DNA from: Tieghemiomyces parasiticus
Lineage: Eukaryota > Kickxellomycota > Dimargaritomycetes > Dimargaritales > Dimargaritaceae
Reading direction: 5' to 3'
Assembly: GCA_027575765.1 (NCBI GenBank)
Contig: JANBPT010000793.1
Coordinates: forward strand, 1 to 22,747
DNA length: 22,747 nt
This document shows positions 1 through 10,200 of this stretch, in pieces. Within the stretch, counting starts at the first letter, position 1, and every line of letters begins with the position of its first letter. Under the pieces are notes generated by a model. It was not told the origin of the DNA, did not search any database, and worked only from the letters and a program-made list of their open reading frames with translations. Both the position numbers and the translations under genes were made by a program.

Positions 1-615
1 TTTCCAGTCGTCCGTTTGTTCCTTGCCAACGCTCCACTGCTTTCCCCTCATTCTCGCCATTACTTTGTTTCGTGAGCTCGCCCCACCTCTGGCCACAGCT
101 TGTTCTTATTCCAGTCACAGGTCCCACAAACTGCCTGAGGACATTTATCCTTAACGCTACTTTGTCTGTGCTGTATCCTACAGCCAGGTACCTCTCCGCA
201 CCCTTAAGGCTCTCTCCCCTCACATTCTAGGTGACTGCCAGCCCCTCTATCTATCAGCTCTACCGTGCTCGCCCGCCCGTGCTATATACTAGCTCACGGA
301 CCGCCCACACAGACGTATCCGACCACTCAGCGGGTTCCCACCGGTTTACTGCAAACCTCCTTCTGGCAGATTCTCTGCACCCCTTTTGCCCTTGGCTTTG
401 TCTCGCCAGTCTTATTTACCCACCAACGCTATTCCTTAGGATACCCCCTTCGCCCCAGTGTACTCTTGGACTTTGATCCTTCTCCTAATGTCCAAAGACG
501 TTATTCGTTTCTAGGTTGCCACCCCGTCGTCTATCAATCACCACTATTTTTTTTCCCACTGGCTCCCCACCTGGCTTAGTCAGCACACCCCTCCCGGTCC
601 AACCAATTGCTCGCC
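1..615 (+). promoter_or_regulatory. CT-rich promoter/5' leader of the Yap1-like gene
   Basis: The stretch before the bZIP gene is strongly pyrimidine-rich on the sense strand and has no long convincing reading frame. It contains only one ATG before the gene's own start, at 488, which opens a short uORF. A Gcn4/Yap-type word, TTAGTCAG, lies at 576-583, about 33 bases before the start codon; at that distance it would be in transcribed leader, so a role as an upstream element is doubtful. No clear TATA box was seen. How much is promoter and how much is transcribed leader cannot be told from the sequence. The other leaders in this window are also CT-rich, which supports reading this as promoter plus 5' UTR. 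Confidence 0.5.
488..514 (+). other. 8-codon upstream ORF in the bZIP leader
   Basis: ATG at 488 opens eight codons (MSKDVIRF) and stops with TAG at 512-514, 101 bases before the main start at 616. It is the only ATG in the visible leader. The base at -3 is C, a weak context that would allow leaky scanning, whereas the main ATG has G at -3. Budding-yeast YAP1 mRNA is known to carry one short uORF, so this could be a shared arrangement. It matters only if the transcript starts upstream of 488 and this part is not spliced out, which the sequence cannot show. Confidence 0.4.
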
Positions 616-2274
616 ATGTCTAATCCCTCAGTCCAACGAGGTGCCGTCCCCGAGACGGACGCTAAGCGCAAATCTCAATTCTCTGAGGCTACCCCGCACG
701 GCCCCCCCGCCAAGGTCAACCACGATCGCTACACCGCCGCCGTGCACACCGCTCAAAAGGCAGAGTCAAGCGACGGCAACGATGACGGCGCCGCCCCCAG
801 GAAGCCTGGTCGCAAGCTTATAACCACCGATGCCACCTCCAAACGCACCGCCCAGAATCGTGCTGCCCAGCGCGCCTTTCGCGAACGCAAGCAGCGCTAC
901 GTTGAGGAGCTTGAGGAGAAAGTCAAGGCCCTGGAGCAGAGCAACGTTCACACCGCCGAGCAAAACTCCCAGCTCAAGTTGCTCGTAGAACGCCTGCGCA
1001 ACGAGAACTCCCAGCTCAAGGGCGGTGCCTTTACCTTCGACATGACTCTGCCGGCTGCCACCAGCTCTGCTGCCTCAACAGTCTCCCCTATTACGAGCGG
1101 TCCTATACCAGCCGATCTGACCCACCTGCTCAGCCAGATCACGTCCAGCCGCGAACTTTCTTTCGGTAACCTGGGCGCCTCCAACGCGTTCACCACCTTG
1201 CCGCTCTCCACCTTGGACCCCCAGCAACTGCTGAACGTCACGTCGTCGCCCCCCGCCAGCGGTACCTACGGCGCGGTGGCCACAGCTGTGCCTCTCGTCG
1301 ACGGCCAAGCCGACGCTAGCCAGTTTGGCCTCACCAATGCACTCTTCTCGGAGTATCAGCCCCCCAGCGCCCCGATATCGCACCGGTCTTCGGTCAATAA
1401 CCTCACTGGTGCGGCTGCCGCCGTTGGCCCCGCCTCATACACACCTGCCCCGGTCACCACCAGCTCCAGCCCGCCCTACGTGGCGGCTACCTACGCGGAC
1501 GGTGACTTCCTGGGAAACTTGGGCAACCCGTTCACCGCGCTGCCCTTCGCCGACGTGTACGACTTTTCGGCCATCACCATGCTCAACGACCCCAGCCAGC
1601 ACGGCCACCTGGCCTCGCAGCCGCCATCAGCATCATCGCAAACGGTGCATTCTGTCTACCCAAACTTGTTTAACCTGGACGCCTTCACTGGCGCAGCTAA
1701 GGACGGCAGTGGTGCCCCACGCATGTTCTCGCCCACGAGTCCACACCAGCAGGCCTACCCGACCGGCCTGTCGAACTACCTCACCCCGCCTGTTACCGCC
1801 GACCACCTGAACAACACGGAGTTCTACAACTGGCTGACCACGCCGTCGTCCACCACGGCCACGCCCGAAAGTATCAACAATAGCAACAGTCAAAACAACC
1901 CCATGTTTGCTCCACAGACCGCGTCCACTCCCGACTACGCCGGCGCCACCCCACCGTCCGCGTCGGCACCATGGTCTAACGACCCTAGCCCGTCGCCATC
2001 GCACGCCATCGGCTCCACCCCGGCGCTACATACCGTTACCAAGCCTAACGTCGCCACCACCCGGCCATCACTACCGCGACAGGCCCCTATCCTTCTCGAC
2101 CAGTCGGAAGACCTGTGCAAACCTGCCTGTCGCATGGCCGACTCGGAACTGGACGAGCTGTGCCGGGAACTGGAGGTACACGCGAAGTGCTCCGAGTACA
2201 AGAAGATGCGGAAACTCATGGAATCCCAGCAGGCCGCCCGGAAAGGTTTGTCCGTCACGGGTTATTCCCATTGA
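616..2274 (+). CDS. yap1: AP-1/Yap1-Pap1 family bZIP transcription factor
   Basis: A 552-residue nuclear DNA-binding protein. The start is the first in-frame ATG (G at -3); the frame is open a little further upstream but only from a TTG. Residues 76-97 form a basic region with the Pap1/Yap1 signature N81, A84, Q85, F88, R89. A leucine zipper follows with heptads L99, L106, T113, L120, L127, L134. The middle is long, Pro/Ser/Thr-rich and low complexity, as expected of an activation region. The C-terminus holds a cysteine-rich domain: C501, C505, C516 and C525, with C525 in a Cys-Ser-Glu context. The C516-C525 spacing of nine equals that of C620-C629 in yeast Yap1, where this region masks a nuclear export signal under oxidation. 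No cysteine occurs before C501, so the N-terminal cysteine domain is missing. A possible GTTTGT donor at 2246 could replace the last nine residues. The family call is firm; one-to-one orthology is not. Confidence 0.9.
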   Translation: MSNPSVQRGAVPETDAKRKSQFSEATPHGPPAKVNHDRYTAAVHTAQKAESSDGNDDGAAPRKPGRKLITTDATSKRTAQNRAAQRAFRERKQRYVEELEEKVKALEQSNVHTAEQNSQLKLLVERLRNENSQLKGGAFTFDMTLPAATSSAASTVSPITSGPIPADLTHLLSQITSSRELSFGNLGASNAFTTLPLSTLDPQQLLNVTSSPPASGTYGAVATAVPLVDGQADASQFGLTNALFSEYQPPSAPISHRSSVNNLTGAAAAVGPASYTPAPVTTSSSPPYVAATYADGDFLGNLGNPFTALPFADVYDFSAITMLNDPSQHGHLASQPPSASSQTVHSVYPNLFNLDAFTGAAKDGSGAPRMFSPTSPHQQAYPTGLSNYLTPPVTADHLNNTEFYNWLTTPSSTTATPESINNSNSQNNPMFAPQTASTPDYAGATPPSASAPWSNDPSPSPSHAIGSTPALHTVTKPNVATTRPSLPRQAPILLDQSEDLCKPACRMADSELDELCRELEVHAKCSEYKKMRKLMESQQAARKGLSVTGYSH

Positions 2275-2367
2275 TTCGTTCATGATGACTGGCGGTGTCG
2301 TGAAGTCAATTGCGTCGTTAGCTTGGGTGCCCAATTTGGGCTCCTGACAACCCTTCCCGTTATTTAG
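2246..2367 (+). other. Possible alternative terminal intron of the bZIP gene
   Basis: A GTTTGT donor in a phase-1 position lies just after the cysteine-rich domain, and CTGAC followed by TTTAG ends at 2367. Removing these 122 bases would replace the last nine residues with about 75 residues that begin Pro/Ser-rich and end hydrophobic, stopping at the TAA at about 2596. The tail loses its coding look toward its end, so I keep the unspliced form as the main call. Confidence 0.3.
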
Positions 2368-2847
2368 GTGTCAAGCTTCGCCCTCCCTCCCCATTTCACA
2401 GTCGCCAGCCTAGCTCCTCCGCCCTGTATGATCCATCTACCTCCCACGTTGGAGCTTACTCACCGCCCCATCTTCCTTGTCCAAACTTTGTCGTATCTCC
2501 TCCGTCCCCCTATTTTTCAACCTTCAAACCATTCACCAAACTATTTATTTTCTTAGTGTGCATTCCCCTTAAGTGTTTTTTTTGTTTGTATGTGTAATTG
2601 TATCCTCTATGTCTACAAACCTTCTCTCTCACAATCTCTCACCAATCTCATCCCATTAAATATGACATGGCTAGCTATTTATGTTATTTGAGATTAGGAT
2701 CATTAGTTAGGCTTTTCCTTGGCAGATGCCGAGCGTCAGCTTGGGTTGGGGTTGCTTGCACCTTGATCGACTTGACCAGCGTCTTACCATAAGGGCCGCA
2801 GACCATCAGGTGCACTCCGGTCTCCGGGGTAGGCAATATGTGGCCCC
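2275..2847. other. Convergent intergenic region
   Basis: This holds the 3' ends of two convergent genes. It becomes AT-richer after about 2500, with short T runs near 2575 that fit 3'-UTR or poly(A) sequence. No independent gene is supported; the possible alternative last exon of the bZIP gene would occupy 2368-2596. Confidence 0.5.
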
Positions 2848-4187
2848 TTAGGCACAATCGGGCACTATATAATGGAGGATAATGTAGTCGATCATACGCA
2901 TGGTCGTCTGTTGACTAGTGGCTGGGCCTTGTATGCCGATGTCATTCGACATGGCTGCCTCGTCGCCAGCAACTGATTCACGGATATGGTCTGCGAGTTC
3001 CGCAAACCCCAACTGGTACTCTGCGGCTCGGCGCACATCTGCTACGGCTGCAGGGGACATGGCCTTGATTGGACATAGCGCTTCTAGCAGCGGTTTTAGT
3101 GGGGTCTCGCCCGTGTCCATCATGTCCGCCTCAGCCTCGCCGTGCGCCGGGTTAAGCCATTCGCTAAATAGACAGAGATGGGCCTCGGCTTCGGTGGCGC
3201 TCTGGGCAACCTTATCGTAGAACACCTCCTGGCGTCTGGCGTCCTGCAGCTGGTCTTCCTCGATCACCCAAGGCAGAGTGATGGGTAATGGCGGTCGATG
3301 CTTAACCTGCAGTTTCCCGCCCCGCCCTGATTCCCCATCATGCCCAGTAATCAATGCTATGAAGGGCGCTTCTAAGGTCGGGTACAACGTTTTGAGGGCG
3401 GCGAACCAAAACTCAAACGCCCGGAGGAGCTGCGGACGTAGCTCAGTAAGAAGCTGGGGTTGGTTCGCCAGGGCCAGCGTCAAGATAACGTCGTGCATGG
3501 CAGACTTCCACGCCGTGATGGTACGCGGCGAGAGGACATAGTCGGATATAACGCCCGGGTTGGCTTGCTCGGCTAGTCGGATGAACCAGGCATGTGTCGG
3601 GTCTAGATCTATGCCCAGACCGTAGATGAGAGGGTACCGTTCAGGGAGGTCCAGATGTGGACAGGTGAGAGTAGACTCTGTATCGGCCGTGCCTTGGCTT
3701 GATCCTTCAGTGGGGTTGGTGGGTGTGGAGGTGGCATACTTTAGACGGTAGCCGGTCAAAGTGCCATCGTAGGTCGAAAAGTAGCTCCCAATGGAAGACT
3801 CAAGTGCGTTGGCGACTTTGTGCGTGGATTTGGGAGGTAGCTATACCGGTATGGAAGACATAAGGGCATTCGAAATGAGAAGAGTTTTAGCGTTATTAAA
3901 AGTATACCCCGCACACTCTAGGGACAGCGTGGCCAGTTTCGCGATTTGAACTGAGTATTAAGCGACATACTTACGTCCTTGCGAACGGCTATCAGCGCTG
4001 CCATGGACCTGGGGTCTCGTGGTACTCTCCTGCGTTTAGACACTTTATGAAACCGCGGGCTCCGCCGGCCAGGTGTGGGCGAGTTGCGGTCTAGCGCATC
4101 TTCAGCGCCAGGTACAGGGGTAGAATAGACTAGAGTCTGTAAACACATGCCCTTTAAGACCAAGACAAATATGTTTTTGGGGTGCAT
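2848..4187 (-). CDS. Unrecognised two-exon protein, probably secreted
   Basis: I read exon 1 at 4187-3975 and exon 2 at 3840-2848, giving 401 residues. The intron (3974-3841) has a canonical GTAAGTATG donor, a CTAAAAC branch-like site and a TATAG acceptor, and both edges are in phase 0. Without splicing, exon 2 lacks an ATG at its left edge and starts only after an in-frame TAG. The N-terminus starts with a polar head, a hydrophobic stretch (about residues 6-22, broken by one Lys) and then STPVPG, so it looks like a signal peptide, though not a strong one. A basic stretch around residues 41-58 (many Arg/Lys) follows. The rest is helix-prone, with few cysteines and an acidic patch near the last third. 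I do not recognise the family. It converges on the bZIP gene. Alternatives are a cytosolic protein starting at an internal Met or a missing upstream exon. Confidence 0.6.
3841..3974 (-). other. Intron of the unrecognised secreted-protein gene
   Basis: 134-base intron on the minus strand: GTAAGTATG donor at 3974 and AG acceptor at 3841-3842, phase 0 on both sides. It joins a hydrophobic N-terminal exon with the long second exon and removes an in-frame stop. Confidence 0.65.
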
Positions 4188-4736
4188 AGTGACTGACAGT
4201 CAGGCCGGGAGGCGGTGTTTAAAGTCGATACAAAAATGGACTGAGCAAAAGGGGGGAAATAAAAGTCTATGGTTTAAACTGGTAAAGGGTTGAAGGGTAA
4301 AAAAAAAAGAGCGCAGCAGCGAAGCCTACTAATTTATATTACGGTTGGAGGGGGGCAATGCGGTATTTTCTTGACACCAGTCGCCATGCCAGGGACGCAG
4401 AGCGGAAGAGAAGGGGATACCGGCAGAATTACCAGCGGCTGAATATAGTTGATGGCTTTAGTACTATGTGCGGTTGGCCAACCCATGGGTGACATGGTGT
4501 TACCTTTCCAGCGGAACCTTCGCCTGTGGCTGTCTCCAGTTAGCCCTGTCGTACTTTGGGGCCCAGGGTCTCCGTAGCGTGTGATAGGTGGGCCATGGCA
4601 TCGAGAGGAAACAGTAATTGCTAATACGAGACGGTAAAGGACGTTGTAGCGGTACGAAATGAAGGGCAGAAGCCGGGCGAAGACGGGGTGCAGGACGCAC
4701 TTGTCTCGCGTGGACGATTGTAACTACGTGCAAGCG

Positions 4737-4760
4737 ATATATATATATATATGTATATAT
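4737..4760. repeat. TA dinucleotide repeat
   Basis: A run of AT units interrupted once by a G, in the gene-poor intergenic block. It is a simple microsatellite. Confidence 0.9.
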
Positions 4761-5046
4761 CCAAACGGGAATACGCGAATTTCAGTGTTGGCGTGGCTAC
4801 CCGCTATAGGGTGTAGGTATGGTGGTATCTCTTCTCGACATGCCTGTGGACCATCCTCCCAAGTGAAGAGTACGGATGACCCGATTGGTAAACCGGTGCC
4901 TGTGTTCAATACCGAAGTGAGGAAAGGGCCGCTGGGTGCAGTCTAAAGGAAACATGATAGATATACTTTTTTTTCGTTGTCATACCACAGGTGCAACCGT
5001 CGTGACTGTGCGATAGGGAAAGGGAGCGAATTGGAAGACCTATGGT

Positions 5047-5058
5047 GGGGGGGGGGGG
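5047..5058 (+). repeat. Poly-G tract (12 G)
   Basis: Twelve consecutive G on the plus strand in intergenic DNA, one of five G tracts of eight or more bases in the window. Confidence 0.9.
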
Positions 5059-5220
5059 TCCGCCCCTCTAACGCCCTCATTGGAGGAGTTAAAACCATGC
5101 GCTGTTTGTCTTCTCGCCCCTCCCAGCTAGCACCGTAGAGGGCAGCCCGCGGTGGCCACAGACCACTGACCTTGGTACGGTTCGACAATGCTAATGACTG
5201 GCCTATCTGTAAAGTGATAT

Positions 5221-5228
5221 GGGGGGGG
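5221..5228 (+). repeat. Poly-G tract (8 G)
   Basis: Eight consecutive G directly after a GATAT, in the same intergenic block as the tract at 5047. Confidence 0.9.
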
Positions 5229-5836
5229 TGGCGCTCTGAGCAGTTTAGGTGCCGGTTTTTCGAGCATAGGAATGGTCACCATGTCATCCAAACAAGACTG
5301 AAATAGGTGCTGTACCCCACAAGCATTGAATGGCATGGTTGAAATAGCTAACCAGGTTAATGGTGGTGCTTCCGTGCGTTGGACACGGTTCTGCGTCCAG
5401 TGCAACCTCTTATCCACGACACAGGAGCCACGGACGGTATGCGTGGTAGCCCAAGTTAACCAAGAGCCAGCGGTACCTCGCTGTGGTCGACAACCAGGCT
5501 CAACATTAGGAAGCCTTGCTGATTCCAGCTTGCGACGGCACCTAGCCTAAAGGAAGGGTCCGTCCGTTCATGATGGACTGCGGCCTCCATTCAGTACCAA
5601 GATGACTTTGTGTGCGGTTGGGCCGTGTGGGATCCAGGGGTACGTGCTGTAAGACTGGCGCGCGCGTCTCCATGGCCCAATATATTTTTCGGGCACAACA
5701 GCAGTTAATAAGGGATGGTGGGCCGTGACGCCTTTCATTCGGGACATTTGGCCCTATTGGTAGAGGTACCTTTAGGTGATTTTACGACCTAGGACCACTG
5801 CTCCACCAGCCCATAGGAACGACAGGTCTCTCCGAT

Positions 5837-5847
5837 GGGGGGGGGGG
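5837..5847 (+). repeat. Poly-G tract (11 G)
   Basis: Eleven consecutive G followed by AGTC. The tract at 17295 has the same length and the same right flank. Confidence 0.9.
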
Positions 5848-6093
5848 AGTCGCCCGGTATATGGTCGATCCACGCGCACTTGACGCGAGTGGCGCATGGC
5901 CATCTTACTCCACATCACAGTGGCATGAAAGGGAGGGCAGCCAGACCGAGTTGCAGAAATGAAGTGAAAACAGCTGCTAACTGTGGCGGTATCCAACCAT
6001 CACTTGCTAGGGTATGTATGGCCAGCGTACATTTCTTGCACTTTTCTCCGTGGTTACATACATAGTGCCGCTGTTTTATACGTGTTCCATGGG

Positions 6094-6112
6094 ATATATA
6101 TATATATATATA
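6094..6112. repeat. TA dinucleotide repeat
   Basis: Uninterrupted AT repeat in intergenic DNA, a simple microsatellite. Confidence 0.9.
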
Positions 6113-6780
6113 CAGTCGTCATTCTGACGGCTACAGTAAATGCGGTGAATTCGGTCGCCGTAAATTTCTGCTTGCCAGTCCAGTTCGAGCGGTAGCTTTC
6201 ACGTAATAACCTCACCTGCAGCCGGCTCCGGATTGTGACGTGGCAGCCTGCTCACTATATACCCGAGACTATCGCCATACAGCAGCGCGGTCGTGAGATG
6301 TCTACCTTACGTCGGCCGCAGGCACTGGTGGTCAGGGTACGCTGTTGGCCACTGACCAGCATTCTACTGAGAGATAGGGAGGTCACTGCTTTTCAGGGCC
6401 GTCAAGAGTCAGTCGATGGCCGCGCGGTGTGTTGGGTAGCGCTCTTGACCGGGGCTCAGACCGGATGGGTAAGCGCAAGGTCGTCGAGGCCAGCGTGGGG
6501 CGCCATATCCGCTACGAGCGGTGCGGTCTAGCAGTAGTGGCGACTTTTCCTAGCAGAGGACAATTAAATCGATTCCGGCCCGATCGTCGCTGGACGGCTC
6601 GGTGCGGTCGACCGCCCGTTCGTTCGACAGGCGACTCGGCTAAGCAGCAGCCCTGGAAAGCCTGTTGCGCGCGGTTAGGGACGGTTCAGAGAGACCGCAA
6701 GGCAAGGCGGTGGAGCGTCCGCCCCTTTCCCAAGCGTAAACTGTAATCTTCCCCTCCCCCACCACTAAGGCAGCCGCGCC

Positions 6781-7246
6781 TGTCCCTCTTCCGCCCACGA
6801 TTTTTCGGTGGGCTGTGCGGCTTCCCCCCATTCACCCTGTCTATCTCTCACTTTCCTTTCCCCCCCTTTTCTCTCCGCCCAGCCCCTCGCTCCCTCCTCC
6901 CACTATTCCCTTCACGTCTGCTCTACTACGCTGGACACCGCGCTGCTTCGCCGAATATCTATCTCGCGGCTGAGTATCGTTTACGTGGTCTTGTTCGCTT
7001 TTCTTGTTTAACCGTGCGGTCGTGTTCAGTATCTCGTGCTTGTCCCTCAAAGGCTTCGTCCCCGCCCGCACCGGTCGCACCGCACATACCCCTCAACGTG
7101 CCTGTAGCCCCTGTCTGGTCTCGCGCGGTATCACGTCGCCCGCGCCGACCGGTTTGCCCTTTTCCGCGCGCCCGAACTTCCGCCGTCTATCTCCTGCCCT
7201 GTACATATCGCGACACCCCAAGCGTGCATTTCTTCTGCCGTCCACG
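6781..7246 (+). promoter_or_regulatory. CT-rich promoter/5' leader of the Snt2-type gene
   Basis: Strongly pyrimidine-rich on the sense strand from about 6740 to 6930, with no ATG before the gene's start at 7247. No TATA box was identified. A short GCCCAC/GTGGGC stem with a T-rich loop sits near 6793-6813. The lack of upstream ATGs fits a scanning-compatible leader. The transcription start cannot be placed. Confidence 0.45.
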
Positions 7247-10200
7247 ATGACCGCGACGGCCACCAACCGATCGGCCGTTCCCTACGACAAGGACCATATA
7301 TTTCTCCAGAATGGCGTCAAGATCCAAGTGAATGGTAAGTAGGCGACCACTCATACGGATGAGCTCAGTGAGGGCGACCGGAGGACCGCTATCCGTCGCC
7401 AGCCTGGGGCCCTAGCATGTTCGGCCAGCATTCCGGTCCGCGCAGCCAACGCTTTGTTGCCGACGATGTGGCCAGACAACTGCGGGTGGGCGGGGCGTGA
7501 GCCTTGGCGGCAACCACCGACCGCCAGCCTGCTGCTAGACGGTAGCTAGTTAATGCCACCGCCTCCGTTGGTTGCGGGCCCACCGTGGTGTCCCCATTCC
7601 TTGTTCTACCCCGCATGAGAGGGCCACCCGCTCAGTGGGCGCTGACGAGAGGATCACCGTGGTGGGAAGGGTGCGTAGTCAGCACTGGAATTCCGTAGCC
7701 GCAGTGGGATGGAGAACCGCATCACCACGTACATTCCCCAGAGTCAGAGGCATCACATTCCCACCACCCATTGGTCCCAGGGCTCTGATCATCAGACAAG
7801 TGCCATCCCGGGGACATCGGCAGGCTGCCTCGCTCCCGCGTCACCCCTCTCCCTTTGCTGGCCCCGCTCACCAAATCGCCAGTATCCCCCCTCCACGCCT
7901 TCCGTTCCTCTCGTCATCTAACCCCCCCTCTTGCCATCTACCCACGCCGATAACCTTTCCCTCCTCACCACATTATCACCGTTTACAGATCACGTGTACT
8001 TGGCCCCCGAGGCCAACAATGAGGCGTTTTATGTGGGCCGTGTAATGCAGTTTACTCGTGCCAGCCCGGAAACTCCCGGGACATCAGCGGAGGCTACCTC
8101 GTCACCCATGGTGCGGCGCACGTCCCGCCGCAAGTCTGCCGTACCGGCCCCCACCGCCACGACGTCCCCGGAGAACCTGTTTGCCACGATTGCCTGGTAT
8201 CAACGTCCCAACGACGGGACGGACGGCCGCTCACGCGGCCAGAACCCGCGGCTGGTGGTTGCCACTATGCATAGCGACATGAACCCGGTCTCCACCATCC
8301 GGGGAAAGTGCGTGGTCACCCACACCTGGCACATTCCGGCCGTGTTGCAGTACTACCAGAAGATTTGGCAGCGTCGGGCCACCTTCAAAACTCAGCCCAC
8401 CGAGGCGGCGGTCTCCAGCGGGACCTCCACGACTCGCAGCCCGGCCGCAGCCCCCGTTCCGACCCGCCGGCGGTCCACCCGACCGGGTAAAACACACGGC
8501 CCCAATAGTCCGTCCCCGCTGGGCAACGGCGGGGCCGCCGCCGCCATCGCGGCCCGCGGGGGTGACCTGGGTACCCTTACCGCCGAGGAGGCCCTGACTC
8601 TATACACCTCTCTCCCGGATCACTTCTACTTCCATCAGCTCTATGACCGTTTCGTAGGGCGCAACCTGGATGTGTTGCCTGTGGAGAAGGTCCGGAACGT
8701 GCCTGACCACATTGCACAGGCTCTGCGCGAACGCTACAGTTACATCCTGGTAGAACCTAGTAAAACCGCCGAGTACACTGACGCCCACCGTTCTTGCCGG
8801 GTGTGCCAGAAGTGGTGTGCACCCAGTGAGTCGATGCGGTGTGAAATGTGCCGTCATTACTACCACATGGGCTGTCTGGATCCGCCGCTCGCGGTGAAGC
8901 CCGGTAAGGGATACGCCTGGCAGTGCGTGAGCTGCCTTAAGCAACTCGCTCTGGCCCGCCAGCCCCCGACCGAGGACGGTGGCCGGCTACGCACGCGTAA
9001 CACTCCGCAGCCAAAGCCGTCGTCATCCGGAGCGGGGGCCGCAGTGACCACAGGTGATCCGCCGGTTGAACACTCCGCCGCGTCGACTACCAGCACTCCG
9101 GTTACATCCCATCTCCCGGATCCCCTCTCACCAGGCCCGCACCCGGTGGCGGACGACGGGTTTGGGGTTGCCGTGGACTGCCTTCCTCCCGGCCCGCCCG
9201 TTAAGGCGGCAGGCCAATGGCCCTTCCGCTACCTGGGCATCCACGCCAATCTCCAGGATGTGATTGACTATGACGACCGTATCTACCCGCGCGCTGCCAG
9301 CCGCCTAGGTCCGCGGTACCAGGCCGTGGTGCCCCCTCTGACCGGTGACGGGGAAATTTCACTGCCCCGCCCGTCCCCGTCCGACATCGCCTCCCACGCC
9401 GACCCTGACGAAACCGCCAGCGCCACGGGGTCGGTCGCTGCAGATGAAGCCGCCCCGCCGACAAGTCGCCGCTCCCGTCGGACAACTCGCAAGTCCTCTG
9501 CCCAGCCTACCGACGAAGGCGGGAGCGAATCCACCCGCCAGGCCGGCGCCTCCCTCGTGCACCGCGACCTCATCGACCTGGACGCCCATCTCTTCTTCGC
9601 CCAACCGGCTGACCTTCCCGACGACGAACTGGACTCCTACGTAGCCGACTGCCGTGCGTCCGCCCCGCCTTCCCTACAGGCCTCCCTTGAGGTTGTTGAT
9701 CGCGCCCTGGCCTGCTTACACGCCCACCTCTATCAAGTGGGTTCGGCACTAATCGCGTTCCGTGCCCAGTACAAGTCTTTGGAGGACTTTGGCGTCGCTG
9801 TATGGACTGACGCCGAACAGTCAGCTTTCGAGGCCCAGGTGGCCAAGACCGGGGCTGATATGCCCCCGCTCCACGACGCTGTGGGCCGGGACCACAAAAC
9901 CCGTCCTCAACTGGTCCGCCATTTCTATATTTGGAAGGGGAGCAAGGTTGGCCGGACGCTCTACGATCGCTACATCGCGGATCATTTCAAACCTTCGCTG
10001 AAGGGTATGTTCTGGGGCCAAGGTGAGAAGGGTCCGGTGGGCACCCGCCTTCCGGCCGCCACGCCCACCGCCGCTGATTCAGAGGCAACCCCAGCGGATG
10101 AATCGGACTTGGATAACCAACCGCTTACCCCAGCTCACCTGCTCAGTCACCACTCCAAGTGGACCGGCATCTGCGACCCGGAGGCCACGGTGGCCAACCT

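Larger units (their letters stand above)
4188..6780. other. Gene-poor intergenic region with simple repeats
   Basis: About 2.6 kb without a supported gene. Open frames are short, overlap on both strands and show neither a recognisable domain nor splice-linked continuity. It carries an A10 run (4299-4308), two TA-repeat tracts and three G tracts of 8-12 bases, and adjoining palindromes at 4472-4490. I looked for tRNA-like A/B boxes and saw no believable cloverleaf. The left end is the upstream region of the minus-strand gene; a TGACTG/CAGTCA inverted repeat (4190-4202) sits next to its start codon. No obvious TATA box was found there. Confidence 0.5.

Noticed and set aside
576..583. TTAGTCAG as a possible Yap1 autoregulatory site
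   Set aside because: It lies about 33 bases before the ATG, probably in the transcribed leader, and one 8-mer is too little evidence.
1325..1810. 161-codon frame inside the bZIP gene
   Set aside because: It is the +1 shadow of a GC-rich coding region, low complexity and without homology signals.
3430..3475. tRNA-like A box (GTAGCTCAGT) and GGTTCG-like B box 22 bases apart
   Set aside because: They fall inside the coding exon of the secreted-protein candidate and no acceptor or anticodon stem can be drawn.
6429..6746. 105-codon plus-strand frame, Arg-rich
   Set aside because: Composition is that of GC-rich shadow sequence; no domain, no leader, and overlapping frames on both strands are equally long.
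7572..8045. 157-codon plus-strand frame crossing the snt2 intron acceptor
   Set aside because: It uses a different frame from the well-supported BAH domain and is Pro/Arg/His-rich shadow sequence.
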